From: Crossaster papposus
Taxonomy: Eukaryota; Echinodermata; Asteroidea; Velatida; Solasteridae
DNA: 64,000 nt
Assembly (NCBI GenBank): GCA_037893245.1
Contig: JBAIAA010000702.1
Coordinates: 682,001-746,000 of the forward strand
Direction: 5' to 3'
In this document: piece after piece, positions 23,661-36,180 of the stretch
Layout of the letters: every line of letters begins with the position of its first letter
How positions within the stretch are numbered: the stretch's first letter is position 1
The notes under the pieces: model-generated
What the model was told of the DNA's origin: nothing
Seen by the model: only the letters and a program-made list of their open reading frames with translations
The model's database searches: none
Program-made: the position numbers and the translations under genes

Positions 23661-23802
23661 AAAATATTGAGTGGCTTTATATTGTGAAATGGAAGGAATA
23701 TTATCGCGAGGTAAATCTGGACTTTTTCATTTCACAAAGCAAATCCTCTTGAAATGGAAAAGTCCAGTTTTCACCTCGCAATAATATTCCTCCCATTCTA
23801 GT
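23661..23802. repeat. Short palindromic repeat, copy 2
   Basis: The arms 'gcgaggtaaatctggacttt' and 'aaagtccagttttcacctcg' oppose each other, with 'ggaatatta' and 'taatattcc' outside. Same family as at 3051 and 30721. Confidence 0.75.
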
Positions 23803-24376
23803 TTTACCATCATTTTCATAAACATTAATTATTTGTATACCATAGAAACATGGTTTGTAATTTCCATGTGTGACTTTTTCTCTCTGACTGATTTTGTTTT
23901 ACATTTTGCTGAAAAATCTTCCATTTCTGTCAGAGTAGAATATTCAGTGTAAATACACCATTTATTCCAAACCAAACCCTGATTTACTGCCTGAATTCTT
24001 TGATCTCTGCATATAATGCACAACCACCTAGGTTTTCAAAAACTTTCTGGAAACTAGTCTATATTTTACTTTTAAGATTCCAATATTAAAGCAACAAATC
24101 TTGACACACTCGTTACGGGCTTAGACTTTTTTTTCTCTAATTGCTTGGGAATAACAGAACCTGTACATGTACATGCATAGCTTTGTGTAGAAGATCATGT
24201 GTAAGTACTGAACAGGAAAGTGCAAAAACATATTATTTGGAAGGCTTTTTGCCCTTTTTTTTTGTCTTTTTAAAGTTTGAGATTGTCAAGAATCTGCTTA
24301 CCATAGCAGAAATTTATAAGCGTAAACAACCAATTGTATTGTATTTTAATTCAGCTTTTGATTTTTTGGTAATATT

Positions 24377-24797
24377 AGACCTGTCGCCACAAAATGAGAG
24401 TAAAGTCGCACGATGTGATTCGGAGATATGGCCATCCAAAGTCAAAATATGAAGAGGTGATCAATTTTGAGATTTTGCGTAATTTGGAAAGCCCAAGTCC
24501 TTATTTACATATTCCCATTTTTTGGGTGCAATCAGATGATCAAAAACCTCTTAAACTACACGATTTTGCATAGTGTTTGCATAGATTAAAGTCCATAGTG
24601 GTCTAATTAACACAGCAAATAAATATGCAAATTTTTGTGAAACCCATGACTTTCTGGAGCACTGTAAAATGTATTTATCACAAAACCCCCAGTGTTATGT
24701 ACCATTGGAAAGCTCTCTTTCTCAAGAATTTGGAAATACCAATATCTCAATTTTCAATTTTCCGACTTCACTCTCATATTGCGGTGACAGGTCATAA
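24377..24797. mobile_element. MITE with imperfect 30-bp terminal inverted repeats
   Basis: The left end 'gacctgtcgccacaaaatga' + 'gagtaaagtcg' mirrors the right end 'cgacttcactctcatattgc' + 'ggtgacaggtc' with a few mismatches. The length is about 420 bp. Interior frames show no known domain. Confidence 0.7.
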
Positions 24798-24799
24798 GA

Positions 24800-26040
24800 C
24801 TAATCAGTTCTGCTTTGCAAAATGTGACCAAATCCTGCGAAATGAGTCTTAAAGAAAAGTTTTCAGTTATATATCTTTTTCACATGCAGTAGAAAGCGAA
24901 ACATTTGCTCTTCACTTTGGTATATCACCGAGGTTGGCATCTTATAATATTACAAATGTTATTTGGGTGAAAGAGTTGACTGTTTCCAGCGCAATTTACA
25001 TGTATATTGGGTATAATGTTAAAAGACTTATTACTGAAATGTACCGGTAGCTCTGGCGACTCGCGACTCATTTTGTTGGGTTGAGACACATATTTCTCTT
25101 TTTATTTCTTGCCTTTTGTATTCAGATTTTATTTTCAGTGTCAAGGGACAGTCTTGTCAATTAGCCTATTACATTAGGGTTAAAATCTTTTTGAGTATGT
25201 TTTTGTAAATGATTCACAAATTGTCTTCAGAAAAGTCTAAATCAAAAACGGTGTCTTTGCCATTGTTTACATAAATTGTCAATGGTAAAGGATTAACCCC
25301 ATGATGTTGGTATTAATTCCTCACTCGCCAGATTATACGCATGAATGCACAACAGCCTTTGTCCAGCAACTGCACTGCACAATGGACCCAAGCATGCAGC
25401 TGTGACACAGGCCATGTTCTACAGCCTAGCACAGCTTTAAACAGCATTCCGGGCGGATTAGTGGGTCATAGCCATAGCCACTCTCACACCCGGTGTCAAT
25501 TGGGGTTAACAAGATTGAACATAAATTAATGATTTATAAATACATTGCCGAATGATAAAACAAATTTTGTTGTTTGTTTGCTCAATAGAAATATCATAAA
25601 TGTTATATATTTGTTTTCTTTTAAATACTTTTGCTTTGCTTAAAAATAAGAAAATAATGATTCAATGTACATTTTTTTTAAATTTTCTTTTAAAGTAAAC
25701 AATAAATGGCTTAATTTTTTACAATTTACAAAGACAAATTATAAGTACCACCAGTTTCCAAATGTTGCCTTCCGGCTATTTTTTTATTCATTTGTGTCAA
25801 GTGTCTATCTTCATGTAAAAAAACATAGATTAAAACAAAATATATGTTAACAATGTGAGCTGTGTTTGCTTTGCAGAAAGAAAAAATTAAATGTTTTTGC
25901 TGCCATTTAAATTAAACATTGTCATGCGTGGTATTTACGGTAGGCATGGTATGACTAAACTTGGGTGGACTTTTGCATGATTTGGCATTTTGTAAACTGT
26001 CCAATAATTGTCTTGAAATCACTAAGCTGACTTTTAGATG
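24800..26040. other. Intergenic, no gene seen
   Basis: AT-rich. No repeat shared with the rest of the window and no convincing ORF. The promoter of the downstream GPATCH11 gene should lie near its end, but no TATA-like element is clear. Confidence 0.4.
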
Positions 26041-26244
26041 AAATTACATTTGGGGCACAGTCGGGGGGGGGGGGTTATGGGAACACCATTTCAGCAGGTT
26101 GAATTTGTTTGTACCGTGCCTAAACCAAAAATGTATCGAGTTTTAGTTTTAGTCAAGATGATATTAAAACGGTCGGTCGCGCAATATATGCTGTATGTCC
26201 AACGTAGATGGCGCTATGCGCATTCACGCAAAGTACACGCAAGA

Positions 26245-29200
26245 ATGGCAGACTGTGAAGACGACTACATGTCGGATTCGTTCTTGGTGGAAACGTGAGT
26301 AATTTCAGTGTTAGTATGAATGTAAAGGTGGATTGGTAATCTTAACTTAACACTGAGCTGTTTGGCGTGTGTCAAAATGTCATCCATGTCCATTCTTTCA
26401 AAGTTTCATCATTCACGTTCATTTTTCGATAAAACTGGCTTCAAAATATTTTAGACCGCCTATTTCTGGTCGAATGAGGGCGCTGTCATCATTCAGCATC
26501 ACCCCATTAAAAAATAATTTTCAGGTTTTCATCACTCGGGATAAAACAAAATCAGTCGGGAGGGGTGTCACTAGGGCTTAGTATAGGCTCTATAGGCATA
26601 GCGGTAAAACACCAGAAAATAGACCCCACTGGAAAACACTAAATACGGTACCGGAAAACACTAAATAGTTAAAATACCGGTACCGAAAAACACACACACA
26701 CACAAAATATCCTACAGGAAAGCGCCAACAAAATACTAAATACCGGAAAACAAACAAACAAAAATAAACAAATAGGCCATACCGCTTATAGCCTACCGAA
26801 AAACTAAAACAAATTAGGCCTGCTACGTACACACTCTACCAAAAAAAACGCTCCAAAATCCGGGCCAAGATCATGTTAGAAGTAGAACACCGTACCGTAC
26901 CGTACTGTACCCCGATTATACACATTACTGCAATACTGCCGAATTAATGCTAGCAAACTCTCCATGTTCCACAGATTGTGGGACACTTCTTCGTACCTAA
27001 ATAAACTGTGAAGACAGAGTAGAGAATGGCGGTAACATTTTAACAGGGCGGCCCGCCCTGGCCCTGACCCCTCATGCCGAAAACTGCGGTAACTTAAAGG
27101 GTATACACCATTTGCAGACATCTAAAATATTTACTACTGAATTATTAAGAAATATCTTACTCATTTGAAAGTAAATGTTGATTCTAGGCATCCAGCAAAA
27201 TGATTGCGCTAGATATCCTGTAATTATTTCGAAAAATAGAATTTTATAATGAAAAAATCGCGATCGACGCCGGTTGAGAAAAAAATGCTGTTTTTCGTGC
27301 TTTTCCCGGCATCCATGAATGTAAAACTTCGGACAGCTCGGTTAAACGATATTTACTATAAAATACAACCAAAAAAAATTACTTATTAATGATAATTCAA
27401 GCAATTACCAATAGTGTATACTACCTTTAAACATCTGACAAGTAGTAGTACATGTACTATTAGTATGCCTCTATCCCAGACAAAATATTGAATAAATCAA
27501 AAAAGTGAAAAATACAATTTCCCCTTTCAGTTTTTTGTTTTTTGTATTGTTTGGACTATGCGCAGTTCTGTCTCATTTTGCCTCACAAATTGCAAATGGT
27601 CTGTACCTACAAAAGTACATGTACATGTATGATCATCAATGAATTTCTACATTTTCTTTGTGGAATGTCTGGTATTCATTGGCAGTAAAAAGACCACCAA
27701 ACCGGGCCTGCTGTGGGGCAAGCACGCCCACAAGAAACAGCAAGAGGCCAAGCACAGCGCGATCAATGAGCAGCACCGGGCCAAGTTCAAACCGGTGAAG
27801 GAACGCGAGCAGGAGAACCGGCTGAAGGGCCTGGGCAGTGCCCTGTCCAGTCAAAACAAGGGCTTTGCTCTGCTGGAGAAGATGGGGTATAAACAGGGCA
27901 TGGGGCTGGGCAAGAAAGGTGAGAAACCAAGGAGGATTTAGTCAGAAACTAGACATTTTATAGTCTCGCCTGAACAAGTTTAGAAAGAGACAATGCAATC
28001 ACTATTTCTGTACGTCCTCCGTACGTAGTCCATCCATATTTGTCATTTTGTTTAAAGTTGCAAAGATACAAAGTTAAAGTCCGATGCCAATGAAAATACA
28101 AAATACTAAGTACACAAATGTAGCTACAAAATACGAAGTAGTATTCTGTAGTAGTACTCAGTTTGTCAGCCCAAAGTAATGCCTAGGACATTAGGGTTAA
28201 GCAAACCATGGATCTATATTCAGAAGTGGCTTAATGGCCTCCTTTGGCTATTTTTTGTATCCAATGTTGAACCTACATGTAAACACTGCATTTGAAATAT
28301 GAATTGTGAAATATCAATTACATTTCAATAAAGATGAGTAAAATCATGTGAAAATGTATGTATAATTTCTTGGTAACCCCTTGACCTGTCCCAATTTGTT
28401 TTATAACAGTGTCTTTTGTTTTTATTTTGGACAGAAAGTGGAAGATCAGAACCCATTCCCATGGAAATCAAGACAGGTCAGTATGCTGAAGATTTTACAT
28501 CACTGGTATGATTGGAGATTATATGTAGAATCTAGCTTCTATTAATTTTAAAGGGGAATTGATTGTTCTTGAAAGTTAGTCCAATGAATGTAGAATCATT
28601 GATTTTCTTGCAGATTTAAAGGTCGTATACATAAGTGCTTGATTTATCAGGAATAGGTGGATTTGGGGGGGGGGGGGGGGGGGTGGTACCATATGTTTTA
28701 GTAAATATCGTTTAACTGACCTGTCCGAAGTTTTACAATCATGGATGCCCCCCAAAAAGGTGTTTGTTTTCAACTGTCAGTTAATTGTTCTTTGTTTTTA
28801 TGTAATTATTTTCTTGATTGCCATCCGAACAATGACAGGATATCTAGCACAATCTTTTTGGTGATTGCCTGAAATCATTATTTACGTTCAAATAAGATAT
28901 TTCTTAATAATTTGGTAGTACTAGTAACATTTGTTGATGGCTGCAAATGGTGTGTACAACCTTAAGGATTGTGGAAAATGAAAAAAAGTTTGTTAGTAAA
29001 AATATTTTAAAAAGTCAGTTTTTGGGTCATTAGAAACATTTCTTTAAATATCTAGGGTTTGGGGGTTTTTTTTCTCTTATAATTGTATAACTTTTGTTCT
29101 TTTTATTTTTGAGAGAGCTTCGGGGTGGACTTTTAGTACATTATTCTACTCGTATTCCTGGACCTACCCGGAATCCTGAGAAATTCAGCTTTTTATGAGC

Positions 29201-32200
29201 TATTCCCAAGTTTTGACCATTATGATCTAATGCTCTTGGCCTATTAGTTAAAAAATGATAAAACCATTAGAATCTTTCTGGTAAAATAAAATTCGGCTTT
29301 AGAAGCAAATCCTTCAAAAAGAAGACTATAATTTGTGGATGAGGCAGGTTGGCTTCGAAATGTTTGTACTGAGGGATCTTGCTGCACTGGGCAAATAACG
29401 CAAGTTGCTGCGTCTCGCAGGGTTTCTGGCCAAAAATATCCTGAAAGGTTAGGGTTAATAGAAGAACATAGGAAATTAGCTGACTACCATGACGCCAATT
29501 AGATTGTAATTTGCCAAATGACCCCCAAAATATTTTTGGCTGTCAATAGGCAGAGGGGGCTTGGGACGTGAGACGGAGATGAAGGATCAACAGAAGCGAA
29601 AACTGCATCAGTATCAGCAAGCAGTGCAGCACCGGGCGGTCTGGGAGTTGGAACACCGACGGGACTTCAGGCAACGCATGAGCAGTAAGTTCAGCGACAA
29701 GGAGACAGAGAAAGACCTGGCCGAGAGCCAGAAAGCGTGCGAGCATCTGGAACGATTACAGGTATGTCAGCCTCCGGCCGTGTCCGATACCGGGTTTTCA
29801 GAGACGAGGATATATAGGTCTGTTGTTGGCATGTTCCCACTTACATGTATCGGTAGTTGCTGTTGTTGAAGAAATAGCCAATACAGTGAACTGCCGCTAT
29901 ACCGAACATTCGGCTTTACCAAACATTCGCCTATACCGAACATAATTCTTGGCCCCCGATTTTTGTGTCCAAACATTGTTGTTGAAAATATGTCAACAGA
30001 TTTTTAGAAATCCACTGGGTATATCAAACGCTATTTAGGCCGAGTTTAATTCCATAAACGTCAAACAGCTGGTGCTTTATGTTAAATAGTGACGAGTGGC
30101 TATTATTTCCCCAATGAATAGAAGGAACCATTGCTTTAGAATTTAGTGTGATGAATAAAAGAAGGTGCATTAATAAGTAGGCCACAAGCGGGCACTATTT
30201 AAAAGAATGGGCGCCATCTTGAAAAATATGCACGTGATTAACTAGCGCCTGAAAATCGCTATACCGAATGATCGATATACCAAACAAAATCTGTGGTGTT
30301 TGTTATGGCGGCATTCTACTGTACATATATAGCTCTTGTTGAGAGATAGGGCAGCCAAAGTAGGAGAATAAAGGGGGGGGGGGGTAACATACAATAATAA
30401 ATGTTTATGAGTGCTTGGTGACAGATTGGAATACTTCTGTTCCACAAGGTAAAGCCGAGTGGAATGGAACAGTGGAGCTGTATTTGGTTCTTGTAATTGT
30501 AGGGGGTTGAGGAACCTTTAGAACCTTGGTACTGGCCCAAGCAAGAGGAAGAAGAAGAAGACGAAGAAGAAGAAGATGAAGATAATGAAGAAGAGGAGGA
30601 GGAGAAGGAAGAGCCAGGAAGTCAGATACCTGTAAGAATTTAAGTTTGTTTCCTTCTACAGAATTAAAATTGAATTTTCCACTTCCAGAATGTCTATTTT
30701 TGCCAATGTGCATCAGTGTACAAATATTGAGTGGCTCAGGGTGGAATTGGAGGAATATTATTGCGAAGTAAAATTGGAATTTTTCCATTTCTAGAGGTGA
30801 AGCCGAGTGAAATAGAAAAGTCCAGATTTCACCTTGCAGTAATATTCCTCCCATTCCACAATTTAAAGCCACTCAATATTTGTTTTTTATGTATAAGTCC
30901 TGTGTCTGAAATGGACGCGAACATTGGCACAATTGTTACTTCAGATCTGGGAATGTGTGCTAGGAAGAGGAGAGGGTGGTATGATTTTTGCTCTACTTGA
31001 ATACTTAAAGGTAGAATACACCATTTGCAGATATCGAAAATATTTACTACCGAATTATTAAGAAATATCTTACTTATTTGAAAATAGATTACGATTCTAG
31101 GCATCCAGCCAAATGATTGCGCTGGATATTCTGTAAATATTTTGATAAATAGAATTTTGCGGACGACAATTGCCGAATTAAAAACATTAATAACCTAAGA
31201 ATAACTGCTCAATGCCAGTTAAAAACAAATGCTGTTTTTCGTGCTTTTCTCGGCATCCATGATTGTAAAACTTCGGACAGGTCAGTTAAATGATATTTAC
31301 TGTGAATACAAACCCCCAAATCCACCCATTCAAGATAATTCAAGCAATTACCAATGGGGTGTATCCTACCTTTATTTCAGCTACATTTGTATGCTGACCG
31401 ATTTCACCAAACGCATCATAAGCAGGACGAATCACAACTGCCAATTTTACAGTTGTGTGTTTGTTTTTACCACTTGATGAAATTGTGCAAAGCCAGTTTT
31501 TAACCACGCGTGCATAGATTATTATTCATTCTTTCTGGTACTGAAACCAAGGATCCCCCCAAAGCGCCCTAGGCATAGTGGCTCATAAGCTTGAAAAAAA
31601 CCTGTAGAGAGAAGACACAGAAGGTACAGTTTTAGAAGTCGAGGAAAACCCCAGAAGAAAATCCTGGAGAAAACCTACGGAATCAGGCAGGGACTGAAAA
31701 CCCAATCCACATATTGGCCCAGGCCGGATTCGAACCTGGGTCACAGCGATAGAAGGCATGGAAAGAACCGCTACGCCAACCTGACTCCCAGTTGATGTTA
31801 TGAAGGATTATTTCTTTGATTATTAAATTTGCAGGCTGCTGAAAAACTCGTCCATTTGACAAGCTACCTCCGCAGACATCATAGATATTGTATGTGGTGC
31901 GGAACATCATTTAATGGTGAGAAATGTAGTGTTAACCCTAACCCCCTAGGCTCTCGCACTAGGAAACATACCGAACCTAACAAACTTCAACAGCTCACAC
32001 AGGTTCAGTAATTTTTGGTACACTGTACTGAACCTAACAGTACTAAACCTGCCAAACTCCAACAGTTGAAGTTTTATTGACTTGGTACAGTGATAACTTG
32101 CCAGTGGTATTATGTGTTTTAGTGGGGACACACATACAAGGTGTAAGTGTACATACACTTACAGTTGACCAGGAACTGTGCCGTGACCATGTGGGTCACT

Positions 32201-33814
32201 CACGTATAAATGCCTGTGCATTCTCCAAATTTCTAACATTTTGACAAGTCTCATGCCTTTCTGTCCTGGGTCTCCCTGGGCGCCTTTGGTACTGAGTCAA
32301 ACAAAGTCTAACAACAAGTTGTTACGGTTTGGTACCAAACCTGCCAAAACCTAGCAAAAGCTGCAGTTGGAGTTTGATGGGTTTGGGGTAGTTAGGGTTA
32401 AGGTTGTACTTGTACTACGTTTGGAGACGCGGGTCAGTCCACAAATAAGGAGTCAAATTATTTCACGCCACTGTTTCATCCTACATTTTTTAATTCAGGA
32501 TACATTTTTGATGCCCTTTGTCTCCAAAAGTGATTACATAAAAGCTATAAAGTATCTGCAAAACAAATAAAAGTCTCAAGTCAATGACACTTGCATGGGA
32601 AATTAAACAGTTCAGGTGTAACCGGGACACCAAAAAAGTCACACTTTTGAAACCCTTATTTTGTGGACTGACCCGCATGTAAAATCACAAATTGTCAAAT
32701 GTGTCTACTTGAGGAGACATTGCTTTGTTCCTGTGTACAACATTTTCACAGGTTTAGCCAAGAGATCTTTAGGTCCACTACTAATTGCGCATAACATTAT
32801 AATGTCAAGGCATGCTTGAATAGTTGCATATAAAATTGAAAACTGCAGAAATATAATCGAACTGGCATTATTTGCTTTTATCAGAATAAATGACAATGTA
32901 CTAGAATAAGTGATACTGGTTGAGAATGAAAGTGATTGCCAATTATCAGTTCGACCGAATATTTATGCATCAACATGTCACATTTTGGGGGCAATTTTGT
33001 TAAATAAAATTTGAAAACGGTTCTTATTTAGCATTAGCTACATACCTTCAAAACCTTGAATTGCATCATTTTAGGAGTTTCTGCACACTTCCTCATCAAC
33101 TTACATCAGTTTTCATCTAAGTTGCGGTAAAACAAATTAGATTGTAAATCCGACTACAATATTAACCAGTTTGCGTCGGAGGACAGGTATACACGCTAAG
33201 TTTTTCCAGAATTGTGCGGCCGGAAATATATCGGGGTATTCTACCCACAGATGCCAGCCTAAACCCATCTCAGATTGAGGATTGTGAAAAACGGCGTAAA
33301 AAAAACCCTGCGCCTGGGTCGGTCAAAGTCAAAATAATTCCAGTGTGAACTGATTATTGCCCCCGGAGTGTTGTAAACCTTTCCAGCATTTATCCCGGTC
33401 AAAACCAAGGGCCAATTTCATAGAGCTGCTTAATCCTCAAATTTAGCTTAAGCACAAACACCCTCGCTTAATAAATCATGTAAGGAGTCAAAATTCCATG
33501 CGATTGTTATGCTAAGCTAACGACAGCGGATACCAATCACAAACAATATGCATCACATGGAGTTGCGGCTGGTAAGCTGGTTTTACTAAGCAAGAATGTT
33601 TTGTGCTTGAGAACTATTGTTATGCTTAAGCAGCTCTATAAAATTGGCCCCAGGAATTGTTGATATTATTCTCATGCATAGTTGTAATACCGAACTGACT
33701 AATTTATACTGCGAAACACACAGCATTATCAGAATTTCTTTGACTTTTATTGCTGCAGACAACAAAGATTTGGCAGACAACTGTCCAGGAGAAACGGCAG
33801 ATGACCACAGGTAG
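26245..33814 (+). CDS. GPATCH11: GPATCH11 (CCDC75) G-patch protein, complete, seven exons
   Basis: Exons: 26245-26294, 27686-27918, 28435-28476, 29550-29761, 30503-30631, 31835-31916, 33759-33814. The total is 804 nt, 267 residues, with GT-AG introns, matched phases (2,1,1,0,0,1) and TAG at 33812. The start ATG has a good context (AGAATGG) and gives EDDYMSDSF, the family's conserved N-terminus. Residues about 74-115 form the G-patch (NKGFALLEKMGYKQGMGLGK, then a glycine-rich GRGGLG). Residues about 116-179 are a charged coiled-coil-like region. Residues about 189-216 form an acidic run after WYWPK. Residues 223-267 carry YCMWCG, with Cys241 and Cys244, then Cys258-Pro-Gly and a terminal His: the DUF4187-type putative metal-binding tail. 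G-patch proteins of this kind act in RNA processing, often as helicase partners; the exact partner is not shown by sequence. A SINE begins about 15 bases after the stop. The last three exons are separated by repeat-rich introns. Confidence 0.95.
27095..27430. mobile_element. 'GGTAGGATACACCATT' inverted-repeat element, copy 2
   Basis: Runs from 'taaagggtatacaccatttg' to 'ccaatagtgtatactacctt', so both ends are present in opposed orientation. The interior 'attctaggcatccagcaaaa' and 'ggcatccatgaatgtaaaac' identify the family. It lies in GPATCH11 intron 1. Confidence 0.8.
28618..28965. mobile_element. 'GGTAGGATACACCATT' inverted-repeat element, copy 3
   Basis: Diverged copy in GPATCH11 intron 3. 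It starts 'aaaggtcgtatacataagtg', ends 'caaatggtgtgtacaacctt', and contains a 19-G run at 28665-28683 where other copies have 'ggtgggttgtat'. Confidence 0.7.
29882..30323. mobile_element. pogo/Tigger-like MITE
   Basis: The left end 'tacagtgaactgccgctata' and the right end, read inverted, 'tacagtagaatgccgccata' match at about 17 of 20 positions. Both lie at TA dinucleotides and begin with the CAGT typical of pogo-type ends. Inside are repeated 'ataccgaacatt' and 'ataccaaac' motifs. It is 442 bp with no transposase and lies in GPATCH11 intron 4. Confidence 0.75.
30721..30882. repeat. Short palindromic repeat, most complete copy
   Basis: Almost the whole 160 bp is one palindrome: 'caaatattgagtggct' opens and 'agccactcaatatttg' closes it, with 'tggaggaatattattgcgaa' opposed to 'tgcagtaatattcctccca'. 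It begins about 90 bases downstream of the exon ending at 30631. Confidence 0.85.
31006..31374. mobile_element. 'GGTAGGATACACCATT' inverted-repeat element, copy 4
   Basis: Full-length copy from 'taaaggtagaatacaccatt' to 'aatggggtgtatcctaccttta', about 370 bp. It lies in GPATCH11 intron 5 and is in the same orientation as copy 2. Confidence 0.85.
31565..31800 (-). mobile_element. tRNA-derived SINE, second family
   Basis: On the minus strand the tRNA-like head has 'ttggcgtagcggttc' (A box) and 'caggttcgaatccggcctg' (B box, well-paired T arm) at about 31720-31790. Its body continues leftward as 'gaggaaaaccccagaagaaa' and 'ggagaaaacctac', wording common to SINE bodies in marine deuterostomes. 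It lies in GPATCH11 intron 5, 35 bases before exon 6. Confidence 0.75.
31931..32420. repeat. Interspersed repeat, uninterrupted counterpart of 16470-17110
   Basis: Opens with 'gttaaccctaaccccctagg' and closes with 'ggggtagttagggttaagg', roughly inverted ends. It contains 'gtttggtaccaaacctgcca' and 'aaacctagcaaaagctgcag' shared with 16540-16600. The start lies about 15 bases after the GPATCH11 exon-6 donor. Confidence 0.65.
33172..33356. mobile_element. TTAA-flanked MITE, old degenerate copy
   Basis: TTAA-CCAGTTTGCGTCGG on the left and 'gtgtgaactgattatt' on the right are recognisable but heavily diverged, and the interior is shortened. It is the most decayed of the copies, so the family has been active over a long period. 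Confidence 0.6.
33408..33652. mobile_element. MITE 'AGGGCCAATTTCATAGAGCT'
   Basis: The left 'gccaatttcatagagctgct' + 'taa' mirrors the right 'ttaagcagctctataaaatt' + 'ggc'. It is 245 bp with no ORF, in the last GPATCH11 intron, ending about 105 bases before exon 7. Confidence 0.8.
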
Positions 33815-33828
33815 CAGAAAGAAGACGT

Positions 33829-34165
33829 GGGGTCCTGTGTTCTTGGGCAAGACACTTTACGACAATTGCCTCTTTCCACCCAGGAGTATATAAATAGGTA
33901 CTTGTGATGGTAGAGATCACATGCGCTATACTCGAGCTGCTGCAGAAATGGTCTCGTTTCGGATGATGAATAGGGATAATAACTAAGCAAAATTCGATCG
34001 ATCTCTGGCTGTGCTCCATGGTCAGATAAAGGGTCGTTTGGCGGCTGTCTACATGGCATCGACTCGACCACGTTGTAGCCATGTCCTTCACAATTCAGCT
34101 TCTTAGCTGCGCGAGTAAGGATGATAAGCCTGTCAAATTATTATTATTATGATTATTATTTGAAG
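33829..34165 (+). mobile_element. SINE in the GPATCH11 3' UTR
   Basis: The body 'ttcttgggcaagacacttta', 'attgcctctttccacccagg' and 'agtatataaataggtac' matches the SINE at 6420-6490. The tRNA head is missing or lost. It ends in an ATT-rich tail (34138-34163). It starts about 15 bases after the stop codon, so most of the 3' UTR is SINE-derived. Confidence 0.75.
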
Positions 34166-34225
34166 AAGAGCCTGCTTGGCCTGTACTATACTCTGTCATA
34201 ACAGCCTGAAAGTAAAGGCATTGTT

Positions 34226-34566
34226 TAAAGGTAGGATACATTATTGGTAATTGCTTGAATTATCATGAATGGGTGAATTTGGGTGGTTGTATTTTATAGT
34301 AAATATTGTTTAACTGACTGGTTCGAAGTTTAACAGTCATGGATGCCGAGGAAAGCAAGGAAAACGGTTTTCGTTTTGAACCGGCATCATTATGGATCGT
34401 TTCTGATGGCGATCGCGATTTTCTTTTATAAAATTTAAAAAAATTGGAACAATTATAGGATATCTAGCGCAATCATTTTGCCGGATGCCTACAATCATTA
34501 TTTACTTTCAAATGAGTACGATATTTCATAATAATTCGGTAGTAATTTTTGTTGATATCTGCAAAT
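34226..34566. mobile_element. 'GGTAGGATACACCATT' inverted-repeat element, copy 5
   Basis: Begins 'taaaggtaggatacattatt', carries the family core ('gtcatggatgccgaggaaag', 'atatctagcgcaatcatttt') and ends near 'gatatctgcaaatcc' with the terminal motif lost. Confidence 0.75.
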
Positions 34567-34714
34567 CCCTGTTGTGCCAAAAAAGCCTATATTGACAAGC
34601 ACAGCCGTCATCATCCAGATAAGTTGACTGAAATAAAGCAAAAGCAACAAGGCAACTACTTGTACATTTATAATTTACTCAAAATATATAAACACCTGAA
34701 AAAAAAAACATAAA

Positions 34715-35060
34715 AAGCACCTGAACAAATTCTCGTCATCTAATTGGTGGATAGTCGATTACGTGCATTAAATTATTTGTCGCAATGCACGGGGCGCGCG
34801 CACCCACACCTTAAAAATAAAAGTTCTACTCGATGGTAAATAGAACCTCCATAGCATGGTCACACCGTTGGTCGCGCTCTAACCAATCAGAAGACAAGGA
34901 TATATACATGTATTCAGGGTTGTATAAAACCAATAATGAATGTTTCACGTTGGTGCGATGGAAAGAATAATCTCACGAGGTGAGATAGAACATTCTATCT
35001 GTCACCTCATGAAATTATTCTTACGTAACCATCGCAGTCACACATTTTTATTATTTGTAT
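34715..35060. repeat. Interspersed repeat 'gtataaaacaaataatgaat', copy 3
   Basis: Shares 'aattggtggata', 'ctaaccaatcagaagacaag', 'ttgtataaaaccaataatga' and 'gcgatggaaagaataatctc' with copies at 20.1 and 22.9 kb. An internal palindrome occurs at 'tgagatagaacattctatctgtca' (about 34981-35004). Confidence 0.65.
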
Positions 35061-36180
35061 ACTGCATACAACTATGAAAAAGTTAAAGCTAGAGTATACT
35101 TTTTGATTGAAACTATCCAAAAAATAACTAACCAAAATACTCTTTAAAAAACTGACTTGTTGTAAAGATGTTAAGGACTCTAAAACTTCCTGTAAAATTG
35201 TTCCTTTTGGCATGTTGTCATTGTAAAGAAAACAATTAAAGGCCATTTCAAAAAATGCGTCTCGGAGATACAAATTTGTATTGTCGTTGGTTTGTAATCC
35301 GTAAATAGTGCGCACGAGCATTAATCGACGCACGCACATCATGGGCACTCTATTAGTCGGTTTTAATGCGTGACAGCATGCATGGAACTGCAGTTGCGCC
35401 CTGAATGGAGATTGTGGTGGCCCCAATTCAAATTGTGACGGCAAATTTTAAATTGAAATTGAATCTTTGTTTTCTGAGAATATACAGCATTCAAAGATTT
35501 ATCAGGGGCAAAGCACACAGGCAAAGCGTGTATACTTCCGGGTGTTGTTATGTTAATGAAATGCGGTTTTTGCATCGTCACGTTGAATAGCATTTGCAAA
35601 TTCTAAGAAGCTGATTGGACATTCTGAAATGCGATAAATCAGGAGTATAGGATGCAAACCAACAGTCGGTGATCTGTGATTGGCCATTTAGAAATACACA
35701 TAAATTGATTGTGATAATTTGCATACGCACTCGCCACCAGTCTTGAAACTAAACTCATCACAAAAAGTATCGAGACAATTAAAAATATCTAATAATTAAC
35801 GGCCCGAAAGGGTATGGATTAATCGAAGCAAATAACCCAGTGCATAATTTTGTTCTGCGTATTTTGACACCTCGATTGTTGAGATACGATGTTGCGGAGC
35901 GAAGTTATTGTCATTTCAATGGTCGTAGGTCCAGTTTCAAAAGTGACAATCATCCCTATAGAAGCAGGTTTGCATTATTGTTTTGAATGATCAGGTTTAT
36001 GCTTTACACACGTGTACAAAAATGCAACAGACACTCAGAAAATGAAGAAATCGTGTTCCGTTCACAACACAAAGTACTGAAGATAAAGATAAAGTCATGG
36101 CAAAGTTAAAGTTGAATGAAAACAATAAATCTGTGTTGACTTTTTGGAAAAAATAAATGGTTAATTGACCTTTTTTTGGA
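35061..36180. other. Intergenic, no gene seen
   Basis: AT-rich sequence with a few open frames of up to 145 codons on the minus strand that overlap the repeat above and show no known domain. I see no reason to call them genes. Confidence 0.4.

Noticed and set aside
30405..30872. 155-codon minus-strand open frame as a gene
   Set aside because: It is antisense to the acidic GPATCH11 exon and runs into a palindromic repeat; it is an artefact of the biased GAA/GAG coding sequence.
33586..34071. 161-codon minus-strand frame as a gene
   Set aside because: It is antisense to the last GPATCH11 exon and a SINE, with no domain similarity.
35007..35444. 145-codon minus-strand open frame as a gene
   Set aside because: It overlaps an interspersed repeat (34715-35060), has no recognisable domain and no supporting exon structure.
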